DNA of 64,000 nt from JAIQFF01 sp963788505 (GTDB taxonomy: Bacteria > Acidobacteriota > Terriglobia > Terriglobales > Acidobacteriaceae), in the NCBI GenBank assembly GCA_963788505.1, contig CAWBGY010000009.1, positions 868,001 to 932,000 of the forward strand, read 5' to 3'. Shown here one piece after another: positions 1 to 7,274 of the stretch (position 1 is the stretch's first letter; every line of letters starts with the position of its first letter). The translations under genes and the position numbers were made by a program. Under the pieces are notes generated by a model, which saw only the letters and a list, made by a program, of their open reading frames with translations, was not told the origin of the DNA and ran no database searches.

Positions 1-7
1 CCGTGAT

Positions 8-625
8 CTAGTGAACGTGGCCATTTCCACCGGCCTTCTGACGCACCCGCACCGTCCGCCGTAAATTCGGCAAAATGGCCTCGAAGTAGGAAATCACCGC
101 CTGCATGCGTTCCGCTTCTGATTTCATGCCCAGGAGAGTCTGTTTAAAATCGAGATCAAGCGGAAGTGGCCCGACCAGGCCAAAAGAGAGTTGTGGACCT
201 TCGACCTCGGAAGCATTTGCGGAACCGGCCAATTCCATGATCTCGCCGCGCAGCTTGACCGCCTGGGCAATTTCCTCCGCCGTAGCCTTGTCGGGCCCAT
301 CTTGAAGGTAGAGCACCTCCGCCTGCAGAAACGACCGCTCCTGGCTGACCTGCATCACCTCGAAGCGTTCGCGTCCCTCGGTCATGATATCCATGCGCCC
401 GTCAGGATATTTCTTGGTAACGGTGATAATCTCCGCTGTGCAGCCGATCTCAGCGACTCCCTCCTCCTTGGCCCGGACGACACCAAACGACTTCTTCCGG
501 TCCAGGCATTCGGAGATCATCTCTCTGTAGCGCGGCTCGAAAATGTGCAGAGGCAGGGGAGTGCCCGGAAACAGCACCACATCCAGCGGAAATAGCGGGA
601 GAAGGCTCACAAAATTCCAGAACAA
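8..625 (-). CDS. LON peptidase substrate-binding domain protein
   Basis: A 205-residue protein made up almost entirely of the LON substrate-binding (PUA-like) domain. The opening LPLFPLDVVLFPGTPLPLHIFE and the following RYREM are typical of the free-standing family that resembles the N-terminus of Lon protease; there is no AAA or protease domain. The family is thought to bind unfolded or specific protein substrates, but the role of stand-alone members is not settled. The first possible start is TTG at 625; GTG at 610, just before SLLPLFPLD, is an equally good choice and gives a 200-residue protein. It is divergent from the SDR gene, with about 75 bases between them. Family call is firm, cellular role is not. 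Confidence 0.85.
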   Translation of the reverse strand: MFWNFVSLLPLFPLDVVLFPGTPLPLHIFEPRYREMISECLDRKKSFGVVRAKEEGVAEIGCTAEIITVTKKYPDGRMDIMTEGRERFEVMQVSQERSFLQAEVLYLQDGPDKATAEEIAQAVKLRGEIMELAGSANASEVEGPQLSFGLVGPLPLDLDFKQTLLGMKSEAERMQAVISYFEAILPNLRRTVRVRQKAGGNGHVH

Positions 626-699
626 TCACGGTGCCCGCGTGCTGGCTCGATTGTACGCCCGCACTTGATTGAACAACATTGGGAGAGTAAAGATTGGAC

Positions 700-1506
700 A
701 TGAAATCCAGCAAAGCGGATATCGCCGGCAAGGTGGTCGTGATCACCGGCGCTTCGATGGGCATCGGAGAAGCCATCGCCAAACTTTTTGCCGATCAGAG
801 CGCCCGGGTCGTCCTGCTGTCGCGGGACGCGGGACGCGCCGAAGCCGCTCGCGACCGCATCGGCCACACCGAGAGCACCCTGGCGCTCTCCTGCGACGTT
901 CGCCACCGCGAGGAAATCGACCGCGTCGTCAGCCTCACCCTGCACCACTTTCAACGCATCGATGTCTGGATCAACAACGCCGGCCACGGGCTCCTGGATT
1001 CGGTCGCTACGGTGGAAATGGACGCCTTGCACGAAACTTTCGACACCAATTTCTTCGGAACAGTCGCTTGCATGCAGGCTGCGTTGGCGGTGATGAAGCA
1101 GCAAGGCTCGGGAACGATCGTCAATATTTCGAGCGTCGCCGGTCACATTCCACTTCCTTTTCACGCCGTTTACAGTGCGACCAAGTTCGCCATGAACGCT
1201 TTCGGCAAAGCGGCCAACATAGAGCTCAAAGGCTCGGGCATCCATGTGATGACCGTGTGTCCGGGATATGTGCGTACGGATTTCAGCGCCAATGCCGTCA
1301 GGGGAAGAGAAGCCAAGACGGTGCGGCCGTCCTCGGTCCGCGGAATCAGCGTTCAGCGTGTCGCCCGCGCGGTGATGCGCGGCTACCTGAAGCAGAAACG
1401 GGAAGTAGTCGTGCCCTGGACCATGCATCCTGCCATCAAGGTCTATCAGTTGTTTCCCGGCCTGGTGGAACGAGGCATGGTGAAAATGTTGCGGCGAGTG
1501 GAATAG
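700..1506 (+). CDS. SDR family NAD(P)-dependent oxidoreductase
   Basis: A classical short-chain dehydrogenase of 268 residues. The cofactor motif TGASMGIG lies at residues 16-23, NNAG follows in the middle, and the catalytic set is Ser144/145, Tyr158 and Lys162 (YSATK). It should be a soluble NAD(P)H-dependent oxidoreductase acting on an alcohol or ketone; the substrate cannot be read from sequence. I place the start at ATG 700; a TTG at 694 in the same frame sits closer to the purine-rich GGGAGAG at 681-687 and is a possible alternative. The basic tail (LVERGMVKMLRRVE) resembles SDR proteins that touch membranes, which is only a hint. Confidence 0.9.
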   Translation: MKSSKADIAGKVVVITGASMGIGEAIAKLFADQSARVVLLSRDAGRAEAARDRIGHTESTLALSCDVRHREEIDRVVSLTLHHFQRIDVWINNAGHGLLDSVATVEMDALHETFDTNFFGTVACMQAALAVMKQQGSGTIVNISSVAGHIPLPFHAVYSATKFAMNAFGKAANIELKGSGIHVMTVCPGYVRTDFSANAVRGREAKTVRPSSVRGISVQRVARAVMRGYLKQKREVVVPWTMHPAIKVYQLFPGLVERGMVKMLRRVE

Positions 1507-1563
1507 GACAGATTGTGGGTGTGGGGCGGCGGACAAGAGTGTCCGCCCGACACCAGTTGGTTG

Positions 1564-1872
1564 CTACCCCAGTTCCACCAGCATGCCTTCCATTTCGGAC
1601 TGGGCATGGCTGTTCCCCGATTGCTTCGCGGAAGCAATACCCGACGCCAGCATCTTCCGGGCTTCTTCCGTGCGCTCCGCTTTGGCCAGCGTCTGCGCAG
1701 CCATGAAGTACCCCGCGGTGTAGTCAGGATGCGCCACCAGGAGCCTGCCAAACTCCTCCAGCGCCCGTTCAACTTCTCCGGCGTTTGCGTACTCCATGGC
1801 CAGGCCATAGCGCGCGAACGCATCGCTGGGATTTTGCGCGAGCACTTCGGTGAGTAGTGCGATGCGATCCAT
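1564..1872 (-). CDS. Tetratricopeptide repeat protein
   Basis: A 102-residue soluble protein with about two and a half TPR units: residues 15-45 (SDAFARYGLAMEYANAGE) and 48-80 (PDYTAGYFMAAQTLAKAERTEEA) carry the helix-turn-helix spacing and small-residue pattern of TPRs. It has no signal peptide or enzyme domain, so a protein-protein adaptor role is likely. It is convergent with the SDR gene; a small hairpin (GGCGGAC/GTCCGCC, about 1527-1546) lies between the two stops but lacks a T tract. Confidence 0.8.
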   Translation of the reverse strand: MDRIALLTEVLAQNPSDAFARYGLAMEYANAGEVERALEEFGRLLVAHPDYTAGYFMAAQTLAKAERTEEARKMLASGIASAKQSGNSHAQSEMEGMLVELG

Positions 1873-1929
1873 GAAGAAGGTCTTGGTTTTTACCTTTTAG
1901 CTCTTAGCTCCGCCCTCTGGGCGATCGAT

Positions 1930-2469
1930 GTGATTCGAGATTACTACAACCGGGTTTCCTTTGTTCCCTTTGTGGTTGGCGATTTGGGGTGGGGATTGGC
2001 AGTGGGTCTTTCTGATGAGTACAATGCATCACGAACCGCGGAGAGCTCAATCTTGGCCTGCCCCTTCTTCATGCCGGTACAGAAATTGGACGGCTCCTGG
2101 ATGCATCCTTCCCGCCTGCCCTTGGGCAGTGGATGGGATGGCCATTGTTCCGCCCCCGGGCATGAGGGTGACCAGCCTTCCGCGCAGGAGTTGCACGAAT
2201 TCTGCAACCTGGGGTATGCCGCGAAATGTTCCCGTCTGCCCCTCGAGCGCGACTGCGATGCTGTCCGTATGTCGGTGGCCCGCGATCAGGGTTCACGCCT
2301 GCTGCTCTGGTTTGTATGCGAGGCCGGCCATCGCCCCGCAACCTACGGCACGCTGGAATACGACGTCGACCGGAACCAGTGGCCGTCCTCGCATTCCGAT
2401 CCGCGCATCCAGAAGATGCTGGAATGTTACGTTCAGGCCTATTTGCAGCGTAGAATTCAGACTCCGTAG
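1930..2469 (+). CDS. Cysteine-rich protein of unknown function
   Basis: Unrecognised soluble protein of up to 179 residues. From about residue 44 it has a run of widely spaced cysteines (CPFFMPVQ, GHC, EFCNLG, AAKC, RDC) and a later FVCEAGHRPATYGTLEY, a pattern compatible with a metal or Fe-S centre, although no named motif fits. The 5' end is uncertain: the frame opens with GTG at 1930, and GTG 2002 (VGLSDEYN) is a plausible later start. It lies 13 bases upstream of the thioesterase gene on the same strand, so the two may be cotranscribed. Coding status rests on codon bias and the conserved-looking Cys and Trp spacing. Confidence 0.6.
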   Translation: MIRDYYNRVSFVPFVVGDLGWGLAVGLSDEYNASRTAESSILACPFFMPVQKLDGSWMHPSRLPLGSGWDGHCSAPGHEGDQPSAQELHEFCNLGYAAKCSRLPLERDCDAVRMSVARDQGSRLLLWFVCEAGHRPATYGTLEYDVDRNQWPSSHSDPRIQKMLECYVQAYLQRRIQTP

Positions 2470-2482
2470 CGAGCGACAACTC

Positions 2483-2989
2483 ATGACCCAGAGTGAAGAT
2501 CTGGTATTGCCCCGGCCGGTCCGGGATTCGCAGTCAGAGATGGCCGAAATCGTCCTGCCCAATGATTCCAACGTTCTGGGCGCACTTCTCGGGGGCCGCC
2601 TGATGCACTGGATTGACCTGGCTGCCGCCATGGCCGCGCACCGCCATTGCCGCAATTACGTGGTCACCGCCTCCATCGATCATCTCGACTTCAAGGTCCC
2701 GGTGCACGTCGGCGACCTGGTCATCCTGCGCTCCTCGGTCAATCGCGTGTATCGCACTTCGATGGAAGTCGGAGTGAAAGTCTGGGTGGAGAATTACATT
2801 CTCGATCATTGCGAGCACGTGAGCTCGGCTTATCTCACATTTGTTGCTGTAGATGCCGCGGGACGGCACCTTCCGGTCCCGCCTGTCGTTCCTGAAACGG
2901 ATGAGCAGAGGCGTCGCTATGAGGATGCCGGGCGCAGGCGGGAAGTCAGGCGCCTGGAGCTGGAACGCAAACACGCCGCCGGACACTAG
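2483..2989 (+). CDS. Acyl-CoA thioesterase, hotdog fold (YciA/BACH type)
   Basis: A 168-residue hotdog protein. The segment NVLGALLGGRLMHWIDLAAAMAA carries the family's central helix with the GG-x-L-x-x-W-I-D pattern of YciA/BACH thioesterases, followed by the strand block DHLDFKVPVHVGDLVIL. The predicted reaction is hydrolysis of acyl-CoA to free acid and CoA in the cytoplasm. The C-terminal 40 residues are strongly charged (DEQRRRYEDAGRRREVRRLE) and probably helical. Start ATG 2483 lies shortly after the preceding stop. The frame is open further upstream, but that part is a shadow of the preceding gene. Confidence 0.88.
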   Translation: MTQSEDLVLPRPVRDSQSEMAEIVLPNDSNVLGALLGGRLMHWIDLAAAMAAHRHCRNYVVTASIDHLDFKVPVHVGDLVILRSSVNRVYRTSMEVGVKVWVENYILDHCEHVSSAYLTFVAVDAAGRHLPVPPVVPETDEQRRRYEDAGRRREVRRLELERKHAAGH

Positions 2990-3109
2990 AAAGCCGGCGT
3001 GACCTCAGCAGGAACTGACAACCAAGAACTGACAACTGGGAACTGACAGGGAAGAACTGATAGCTCAGACCCTGACAAGTCACCACTCCTGTCCCGTATA
3101 ATCTCTGGA

Positions 3110-3961
3110 ATGAGCTCCCCACTTCCCCCACGTCCCGGACAGCAACCGCCATCCCCACAGCCCTTGCCCGGCGTGGGCGCTATCGTCGCCGTCGGTTCCG
3201 GCAAAGGCGGTGTAGGGAAGACTACGCTCGCAGTCAACCTTGCAATCGTTTTGTCCAAGCTGGGACACAAGGTCGGCCTGCTCGACGCCGACGTATACGG
3301 GCCCAACGTCCCCTTGATGCTGGGCATCAGCGCCCAGCCCAAAGTTCTCGGCGACAATCGCATTGAGCCGCTCGAAGCCCACGGGTTGAAGGTGATCTCA
3401 GTCGGATTTCTGAATCCCGGCGACAAGCCTCTGATCTGGCGCGGCCCCATGCTGCATTCCATCATCAAGCAGTTCCTGGGTTCCGTGGTGTGGGGAGAGC
3501 TCGATTACCTGGTTGTGGATTTGCCTCCGGGCACGGGAGACGTGGCGCTTTCATTGATTCAGACCGTTCCGCTCACCGGCGCCATCGTGGTGTCCACGCC
3601 TTCTGACGTTTCGCTGCAAGATGCGCGCAAGGCCATCGAGATGTTCCGCCAGATGAAGGTGGACCTGGTGGGCATGGTCGAAAACATGAGCTACTTCGTT
3701 TGCCCGCACTGCAATCATCAGACCGACATTTTCTCTCGCGGCGGCGCGGAAAAGACAGCGGGCCAGTTTGGAGTCGCGTACCTGGGCGAGGTCCAACTCG
3801 ATCCCGAAATTCGCAAAGCCAGCGACAGCGGCCAACCCACAGTGCTCGCCGGAGAAGGCTCTACGTCCGGCAAATCGCTTTTCGAATTCGCCCGCAAGGT
3901 AGTCACCCGCGTGGATGAGATTAAATCGACTGCCGGAGAGAGCGTCATCCAGATTCAATAG
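3110..3961 (+). CDS. mrp: Mrp/ApbC Fe-S cluster carrier ATPase
   Basis: A 283-residue Mrp/NBP35-type P-loop ATPase. The deviant Walker A GKGGVGKTT is at residues 31-39, followed by LLDADVYGPNVPLMLG and the LVVDLPPGTGD block. Cys198 and Cys201 (CPHC) are the pair that bridges an Fe-S cluster between two subunits. The protein should load Fe-S clusters onto apo-proteins in the cytosol. It lacks the N-terminal DUF59 domain found in many longer bacterial Mrp proteins; instead it has a short Pro-rich lead. Start ATG 3110 is the only sensible one. Confidence 0.95.
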   Translation: MSSPLPPRPGQQPPSPQPLPGVGAIVAVGSGKGGVGKTTLAVNLAIVLSKLGHKVGLLDADVYGPNVPLMLGISAQPKVLGDNRIEPLEAHGLKVISVGFLNPGDKPLIWRGPMLHSIIKQFLGSVVWGELDYLVVDLPPGTGDVALSLIQTVPLTGAIVVSTPSDVSLQDARKAIEMFRQMKVDLVGMVENMSYFVCPHCNHQTDIFSRGGAEKTAGQFGVAYLGEVQLDPEIRKASDSGQPTVLAGEGSTSGKSLFEFARKVVTRVDEIKSTAGESVIQIQ

Positions 3962-3973
3962 CAGGGCTCGCGT

Positions 3974-3995
3974 AGGGGCAGGTGTCCCACCTGCC
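3974..3995. repeat. Short intergenic palindrome
   Basis: A perfect inverted repeat (GGGGCAGGT / ACCTGCCC) just after the mrp stop, followed by a second short dyad around 3998-4020. It belongs to the GC-rich intergenic hairpins scattered through the window. There is no T tract on the mrp side, so terminator function is doubtful. Confidence 0.5.
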
Positions 3996-4102
3996 CAGCG
4001 GAGCATGGCTCCGCAGATCGCTGGAGCGCAAGAGAGTTCTTGGTTGGACGGCTTTTCCGAGAGGGACGCACGACCGGGACGGTCGCGCCTACATAGGCAA
4101 GC

Positions 4103-5380
4103 CTATTTTCCAAATCTTGCCAGCCGGAACAATGGATCCGGGTTCTTGTGCTCCAGCACCCATCCCGCCACCATTTCCCCCAGCGCCGGACCGTGCTTGA
4201 ATCCGTGCCCCGATCCGCCCCCAAGCAGCCAGACATTTTCGCGTCCAGGATGGCGGTCGATGATGAAGTCATTGTCCGGGCTGTTCTCATACTGGCAGAC
4301 GCGCGACTCGAGCAGTGGCGCATCTTTCAGGGCGGGAAAGCGAAAACTAACGTAGTCGCGGATCGTTCTCAGGCCTTCGGCACTGACGGTTCTCTCGCCT
4401 GAGGTCGGATCAAATTCGGGGCCGCGAGTATCATCGGCGACTTTGAAGCCTCTCCCCTGGCTTCCCGGAATGCCGTAGATGAACCGGTCGCGATGGTCGG
4501 CCCAAACCGGGAGACTGGTCTCATTGAAACGTTCATCTCCGGCGGGCGCGCCAAAAAAGAATACGTCCTGCTTGGTCGGACGAATATGTCGGCCAATGGC
4601 TTCAGGGAACATTTTCCCCAGCCACGGTCCGCACGCGAAAACGTACTGGTCGGCATCGAGCTTGGAGCCATCCGACAGGGGCAAGCTGTCCCACTTACGG
4701 TCGAGGTCACGCCCAACCACAGCCGCCTGCCGGTATTCGCCGCCCTCGGCGAGAAATCCATCGAGCACCGCCTGGCAGGCAACTCGTGCGGTAAGAAACC
4801 CACCGTCGGGCTCGTAAATTCCCCAATGCACGGCTTCCAGATTGATCTGCGGCCAGCGTGTCGCCATCTCCTGCACCGACAGCTCCTGGTAAGCGGTCCC
4901 GGCATCGCGCAGCAGCGGCAAGGACTCGCGCTCGAAGTGATCGTCGCCCGCGGTGACCATCCACAGCACACCGGTCGGATGCAGCAGCTTCAGGTTCCAG
5001 CGCTTCTCATTCTCTTTCCACAATTGCGCGGCCCGGGCCGCCATCCTCGTATAAGGCTGGTTCGGTCCGTAGGTTCCGCGAATCACGCGGGTTTCGCCGC
5101 CCGAGGATGCGCGCGAGTTGCCCGGGCCCCATGCGTCCACCAGAGTTACGCGCGCACCGCGGCGCAGCAGATAGAGAGCGGTCCATCCGCCGAACGCACC
5201 CGCCCCGATCACCGCGATATGTGGTTTCGTTTCCAACTTGGTTTGGACCGACTGTTGGTCTGCCTGCTTGAGCATATTCGTAGAAGTGAATTTCAGGAAA
5301 GGGAACCCGCCGGCAAGGGTGCTTGACCCGCCAACCGCAGCGCAGACCTTCAACAGCCATCGCCGGGAAAACGAAGTCAT
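4103..5380 (-). CDS. FAD-dependent oxidoreductase (DAO/sarcosine oxidase type), Tat signal
   Basis: A 425-residue DAO-superfamily flavoprotein. The N-terminus MTSFSRRWLLKVCAAVGGSS matches the twin-arginine export pattern (SRRWLLK plus hydrophobic stretch), so it is probably exported folded to the periplasm. The Rossmann motif GAGAFGGWTALYLLRRGA lies around residues 57-74, and the C-terminal GGGSGHGFKHGPALGEMVA is typical of the sarcosine oxidase/N-methyltryptophan oxidase branch. Expected reaction: oxidative deamination or demethylation of an N-alkyl amino acid with FAD. An exported member is less usual than the cytosolic MSOX form. Substrate not assignable. Confidence 0.87.
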   Translation of the reverse strand: MTSFSRRWLLKVCAAVGGSSTLAGGFPFLKFTSTNMLKQADQQSVQTKLETKPHIAVIGAGAFGGWTALYLLRRGARVTLVDAWGPGNSRASSGGETRVIRGTYGPNQPYTRMAARAAQLWKENEKRWNLKLLHPTGVLWMVTAGDDHFERESLPLLRDAGTAYQELSVQEMATRWPQINLEAVHWGIYEPDGGFLTARVACQAVLDGFLAEGGEYRQAAVVGRDLDRKWDSLPLSDGSKLDADQYVFACGPWLGKMFPEAIGRHIRPTKQDVFFFGAPAGDERFNETSLPVWADHRDRFIYGIPGSQGRGFKVADDTRGPEFDPTSGERTVSAEGLRTIRDYVSFRFPALKDAPLLESRVCQYENSPDNDFIIDRHPGRENVWLLGGGSGHGFKHGPALGEMVAGWVLEHKNPDPLFRLARFGK

Positions 5381-5405
5381 GGTCCTTGAATATTAGACCT
5401 GGTCT

Positions 5406-5431
5406 TGGAGGACGGGCGTCCCCGCCCGTCC
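5406..5431. repeat. GGACGGGCGTCC-family palindrome, copy 1
   Basis: GC-rich palindrome built on GGAGGACGGGCGTCC and its complement, directly followed by a partial second unit to about 5447. The same core recurs at 14455, 30996 and 58574. It lies between the divergent FAD oxidase and hrcA genes. Confidence 0.7.
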
Positions 5432-5472
5432 CGCACGGGGAGGACGCCCGCGCCCACATCGAATCCAAAAGA

Positions 5473-5499
5473 TTAGCATTCTAGACCTCCGAGTGCTAA
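5473..5499 (+). promoter_or_regulatory. CIRCE operator
   Basis: TTAGCATTC, nine bases, GAGTGCTAA: the CIRCE inverted repeat with exact N9 spacing and one mismatch in the left arm (consensus TTAGCACTC). It lies just upstream of the -35 box of the hrcA promoter. HrcA, encoded by the next gene, binds this element and represses heat-shock genes, so the operon is very likely autoregulated. Confidence 0.93.
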
Positions 5500-5502
5500 G
5501 CC

Positions 5503-5531
5503 TTGACAGGGGCGGCTGCCCTTCCTAGAAT
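5503..5531 (+). promoter_or_regulatory. Sigma-70 type promoter of hrcA operon
   Basis: A perfect -35 TTGACA (5503-5508) and a -10 TAGAAT (5526-5531) separated by 17 bases. Transcription should begin near 5538, leaving a leader of about 50 bases before hrcA. The promoter abuts the CIRCE operator on its upstream side. Confidence 0.88.
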
Positions 5532-5589
5532 CGAGACTGGAGCATTGTTGGATTTAGCAATCTAAGTTTTTGGATTAAAAGTACTTAAT

Positions 5590-6630
5590 ATGCCGTCTGG
5601 ACCACTCATCGGAGAGCGGGAACGCGAGATTCTGACCGCCATCGTGGAGACTTTTATTGCCACCGGAGACCCGGTGGGTTCGCGAACGCTGGCGCGGTCG
5701 AACCGGGAAGGCCTGAGCCCTGCCACCATCCGCAATGTGATGGCGGACCTGGCAGACGCCGGCTATCTGGAGCAGCCCCACACTTCGGCCGGCCGCGTGC
5801 CCAGTTCCGAGGCCTATCGCTATTATGTGGAGCAACTTACAGGCAAAGCCAGCCTTTCGCAGGAAGACCAGGGCATTATTAAGGATTCGCTGCGCGGGGT
5901 TTCGGACGTGCAGGAGTTCATGGAACGCACGTCTCGGGTGCTCTCCCTGATCTCGCACAATGTCGGGATTACCGTGGCTGTCGGCGGACCCAAAAATGCG
6001 CTCGAGCATGTGTACTTTTCCCGGCTGGGGGATCAAAAAGTTCTGGCGGTGCTGGTGACGCGATCCGGTCTGGTGCGGGACCGGGTCCTGCGTCTGGACC
6101 TTCCGCAAGCTGAACTGGACGCCGCCGCGCGCTTCATCAACGACAATTTTCGCGGCTGGACCATGGAAGCGATGCGAGCGGAACTGGCACGCCGCCTCGA
6201 ACAGGAGCGCAGCGAATACGATCGCCTGATGAAATCGGTGGAGCAGCTCTACCGGCAGGGGGCCCTGACCGCCGACGAAACCGCGCAAGTCGTTTTCGTC
6301 GAAGGAGCATCCAATCTGGTAAGCGGCGAGCAGGATCGCCAACGCTTGCAGGAATTGCTGCATACCCTGGAAGAAAAGCAAAAGATCGTGGAGCTGCTGG
6401 GGGTCTATCTCGACGCCAAGCAGGAAGCCGTCAGAGTTGTAATCGGGCTGGACGAAGCCTTGCCCTCCATGCGAAATTTTGTGCTCATCGGCGCGCCGGC
6501 TCGAGTGGGCGATGATGTGATGGGATCGCTGGCGGTCATCGGACCGACCCGCATCGACTACCAGCACACCATGACGGCGGTCTCCTACATCGCGCGCCTG
6601 TTTGACAAAATTCTGAACGAATCCGAGTGA
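5590..6630 (+). CDS. hrcA: Heat-inducible transcriptional repressor HrcA
   Basis: A 346-residue HrcA. The N-terminal winged helix (REREILTAIVETFIATGDPVGS, then SPATIRNVMADLADAGYL and the wing HTSAGRVPSSEAYRYYV) is the DNA-binding part; the rest is the GAF-like dimerisation and insertion region. It represses heat-shock operons by binding CIRCE, with GroEL helping it fold. First gene of hrcA-grpE-dnaJ. ATG 5590 has no clear Shine-Dalgarno sequence. Confidence 0.97.
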   Translation: MPSGPLIGEREREILTAIVETFIATGDPVGSRTLARSNREGLSPATIRNVMADLADAGYLEQPHTSAGRVPSSEAYRYYVEQLTGKASLSQEDQGIIKDSLRGVSDVQEFMERTSRVLSLISHNVGITVAVGGPKNALEHVYFSRLGDQKVLAVLVTRSGLVRDRVLRLDLPQAELDAAARFINDNFRGWTMEAMRAELARRLEQERSEYDRLMKSVEQLYRQGALTADETAQVVFVEGASNLVSGEQDRQRLQELLHTLEEKQKIVELLGVYLDAKQEAVRVVIGLDEALPSMRNFVLIGAPARVGDDVMGSLAVIGPTRIDYQHTMTAVSYIARLFDKILNESE

Positions 6631-6640
6631 ACAGGCTTTT

Positions 6641-7234
6641 ATGGCAAGAGGAAACGGAAAATCCGAAGTCAATCCCACGGAACTGGACGCGGAGCACGAA
6701 TTGCCCGCGGCCGAAGACGCGCGCGGCGACCGCGACCCGGCCCAGGGTTCGCGGGAAGATCGTGAAGCCGGCGGGCATGCCACCGAGCTCGACAAGCTGA
6801 AGACCGAGCGGGACACGCTGCTCGACCGCCTGGCTCGGCTTCAGGCCGAATTCGAGAATGCGCGCAAGCGCACCGCCCGCGAGCAACAGGAGTTTCGCGA
6901 GTATGCGGTCACCGACGCCCTGAAGGCGTTGCTGCCCACCCTGGACAGCTTCGAGCGCGCCTTGCAGACCAGCGCGTCCGACAAGTCGGAATTTCGCGGC
7001 GGAGTTGAACTGATCTACAAACAGCTTCAAGATGCGTTGGCCAAACTGGGCCTGCGCCCCATCCCGGCCAAGGGTGAGCCTTTTGATCCTCATCTTCACC
7101 AGGCCATTGAAATGGTGGACACCCGGGAAGCCGAGGATCATCATGTACTCGAAGAGTTGCAGCGCGGCTACAGGCTGAAAGACCGTCTGCTCCGCCCTTC
7201 GATGGTTAGGGTCGCGCGTAACCCCAAACACTGA
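6641..7234 (+). CDS. grpE: Nucleotide exchange factor GrpE
   Basis: A 197-residue GrpE. The charged N-terminal third precedes a long helix (residues 47-90, LDKLKTERDTLLDRLARLQAEFENARKR) and the C-terminal beta domain with FDPHLHQAI and VLEELQRGYRLKDRLLRPSMVRVA, all diagnostic. It exchanges ADP on DnaK as a dimer. It starts 10 bases after hrcA, so the two share a transcript. Confidence 0.97.
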   Translation: MARGNGKSEVNPTELDAEHELPAAEDARGDRDPAQGSREDREAGGHATELDKLKTERDTLLDRLARLQAEFENARKRTAREQQEFREYAVTDALKALLPTLDSFERALQTSASDKSEFRGGVELIYKQLQDALAKLGLRPIPAKGEPFDPHLHQAIEMVDTREAEDHHVLEELQRGYRLKDRLLRPSMVRVARNPKH

Positions 7235-7274
7235 ACTCATTGCATCCCCCGAAAGGATTCTGGGAAAGGCCATT

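Noticed and set aside
607..1536. Long minus-strand open frame opposite the SDR gene
   Set aside because: It is antisense to a clear SDR with complete motifs, and its translation is His/Arg/Gly-rich without a domain. GC-rich DNA often leaves such shadows open.
1527..1546. Terminator between the SDR and TPR genes
   Set aside because: The hairpin is good (GGCGGAC/GTCCGCC) but no T run follows on either strand.
5575..6816. 413-codon minus-strand frame across hrcA and grpE
   Set aside because: Antisense to two firmly identified genes; no family-like sequence.
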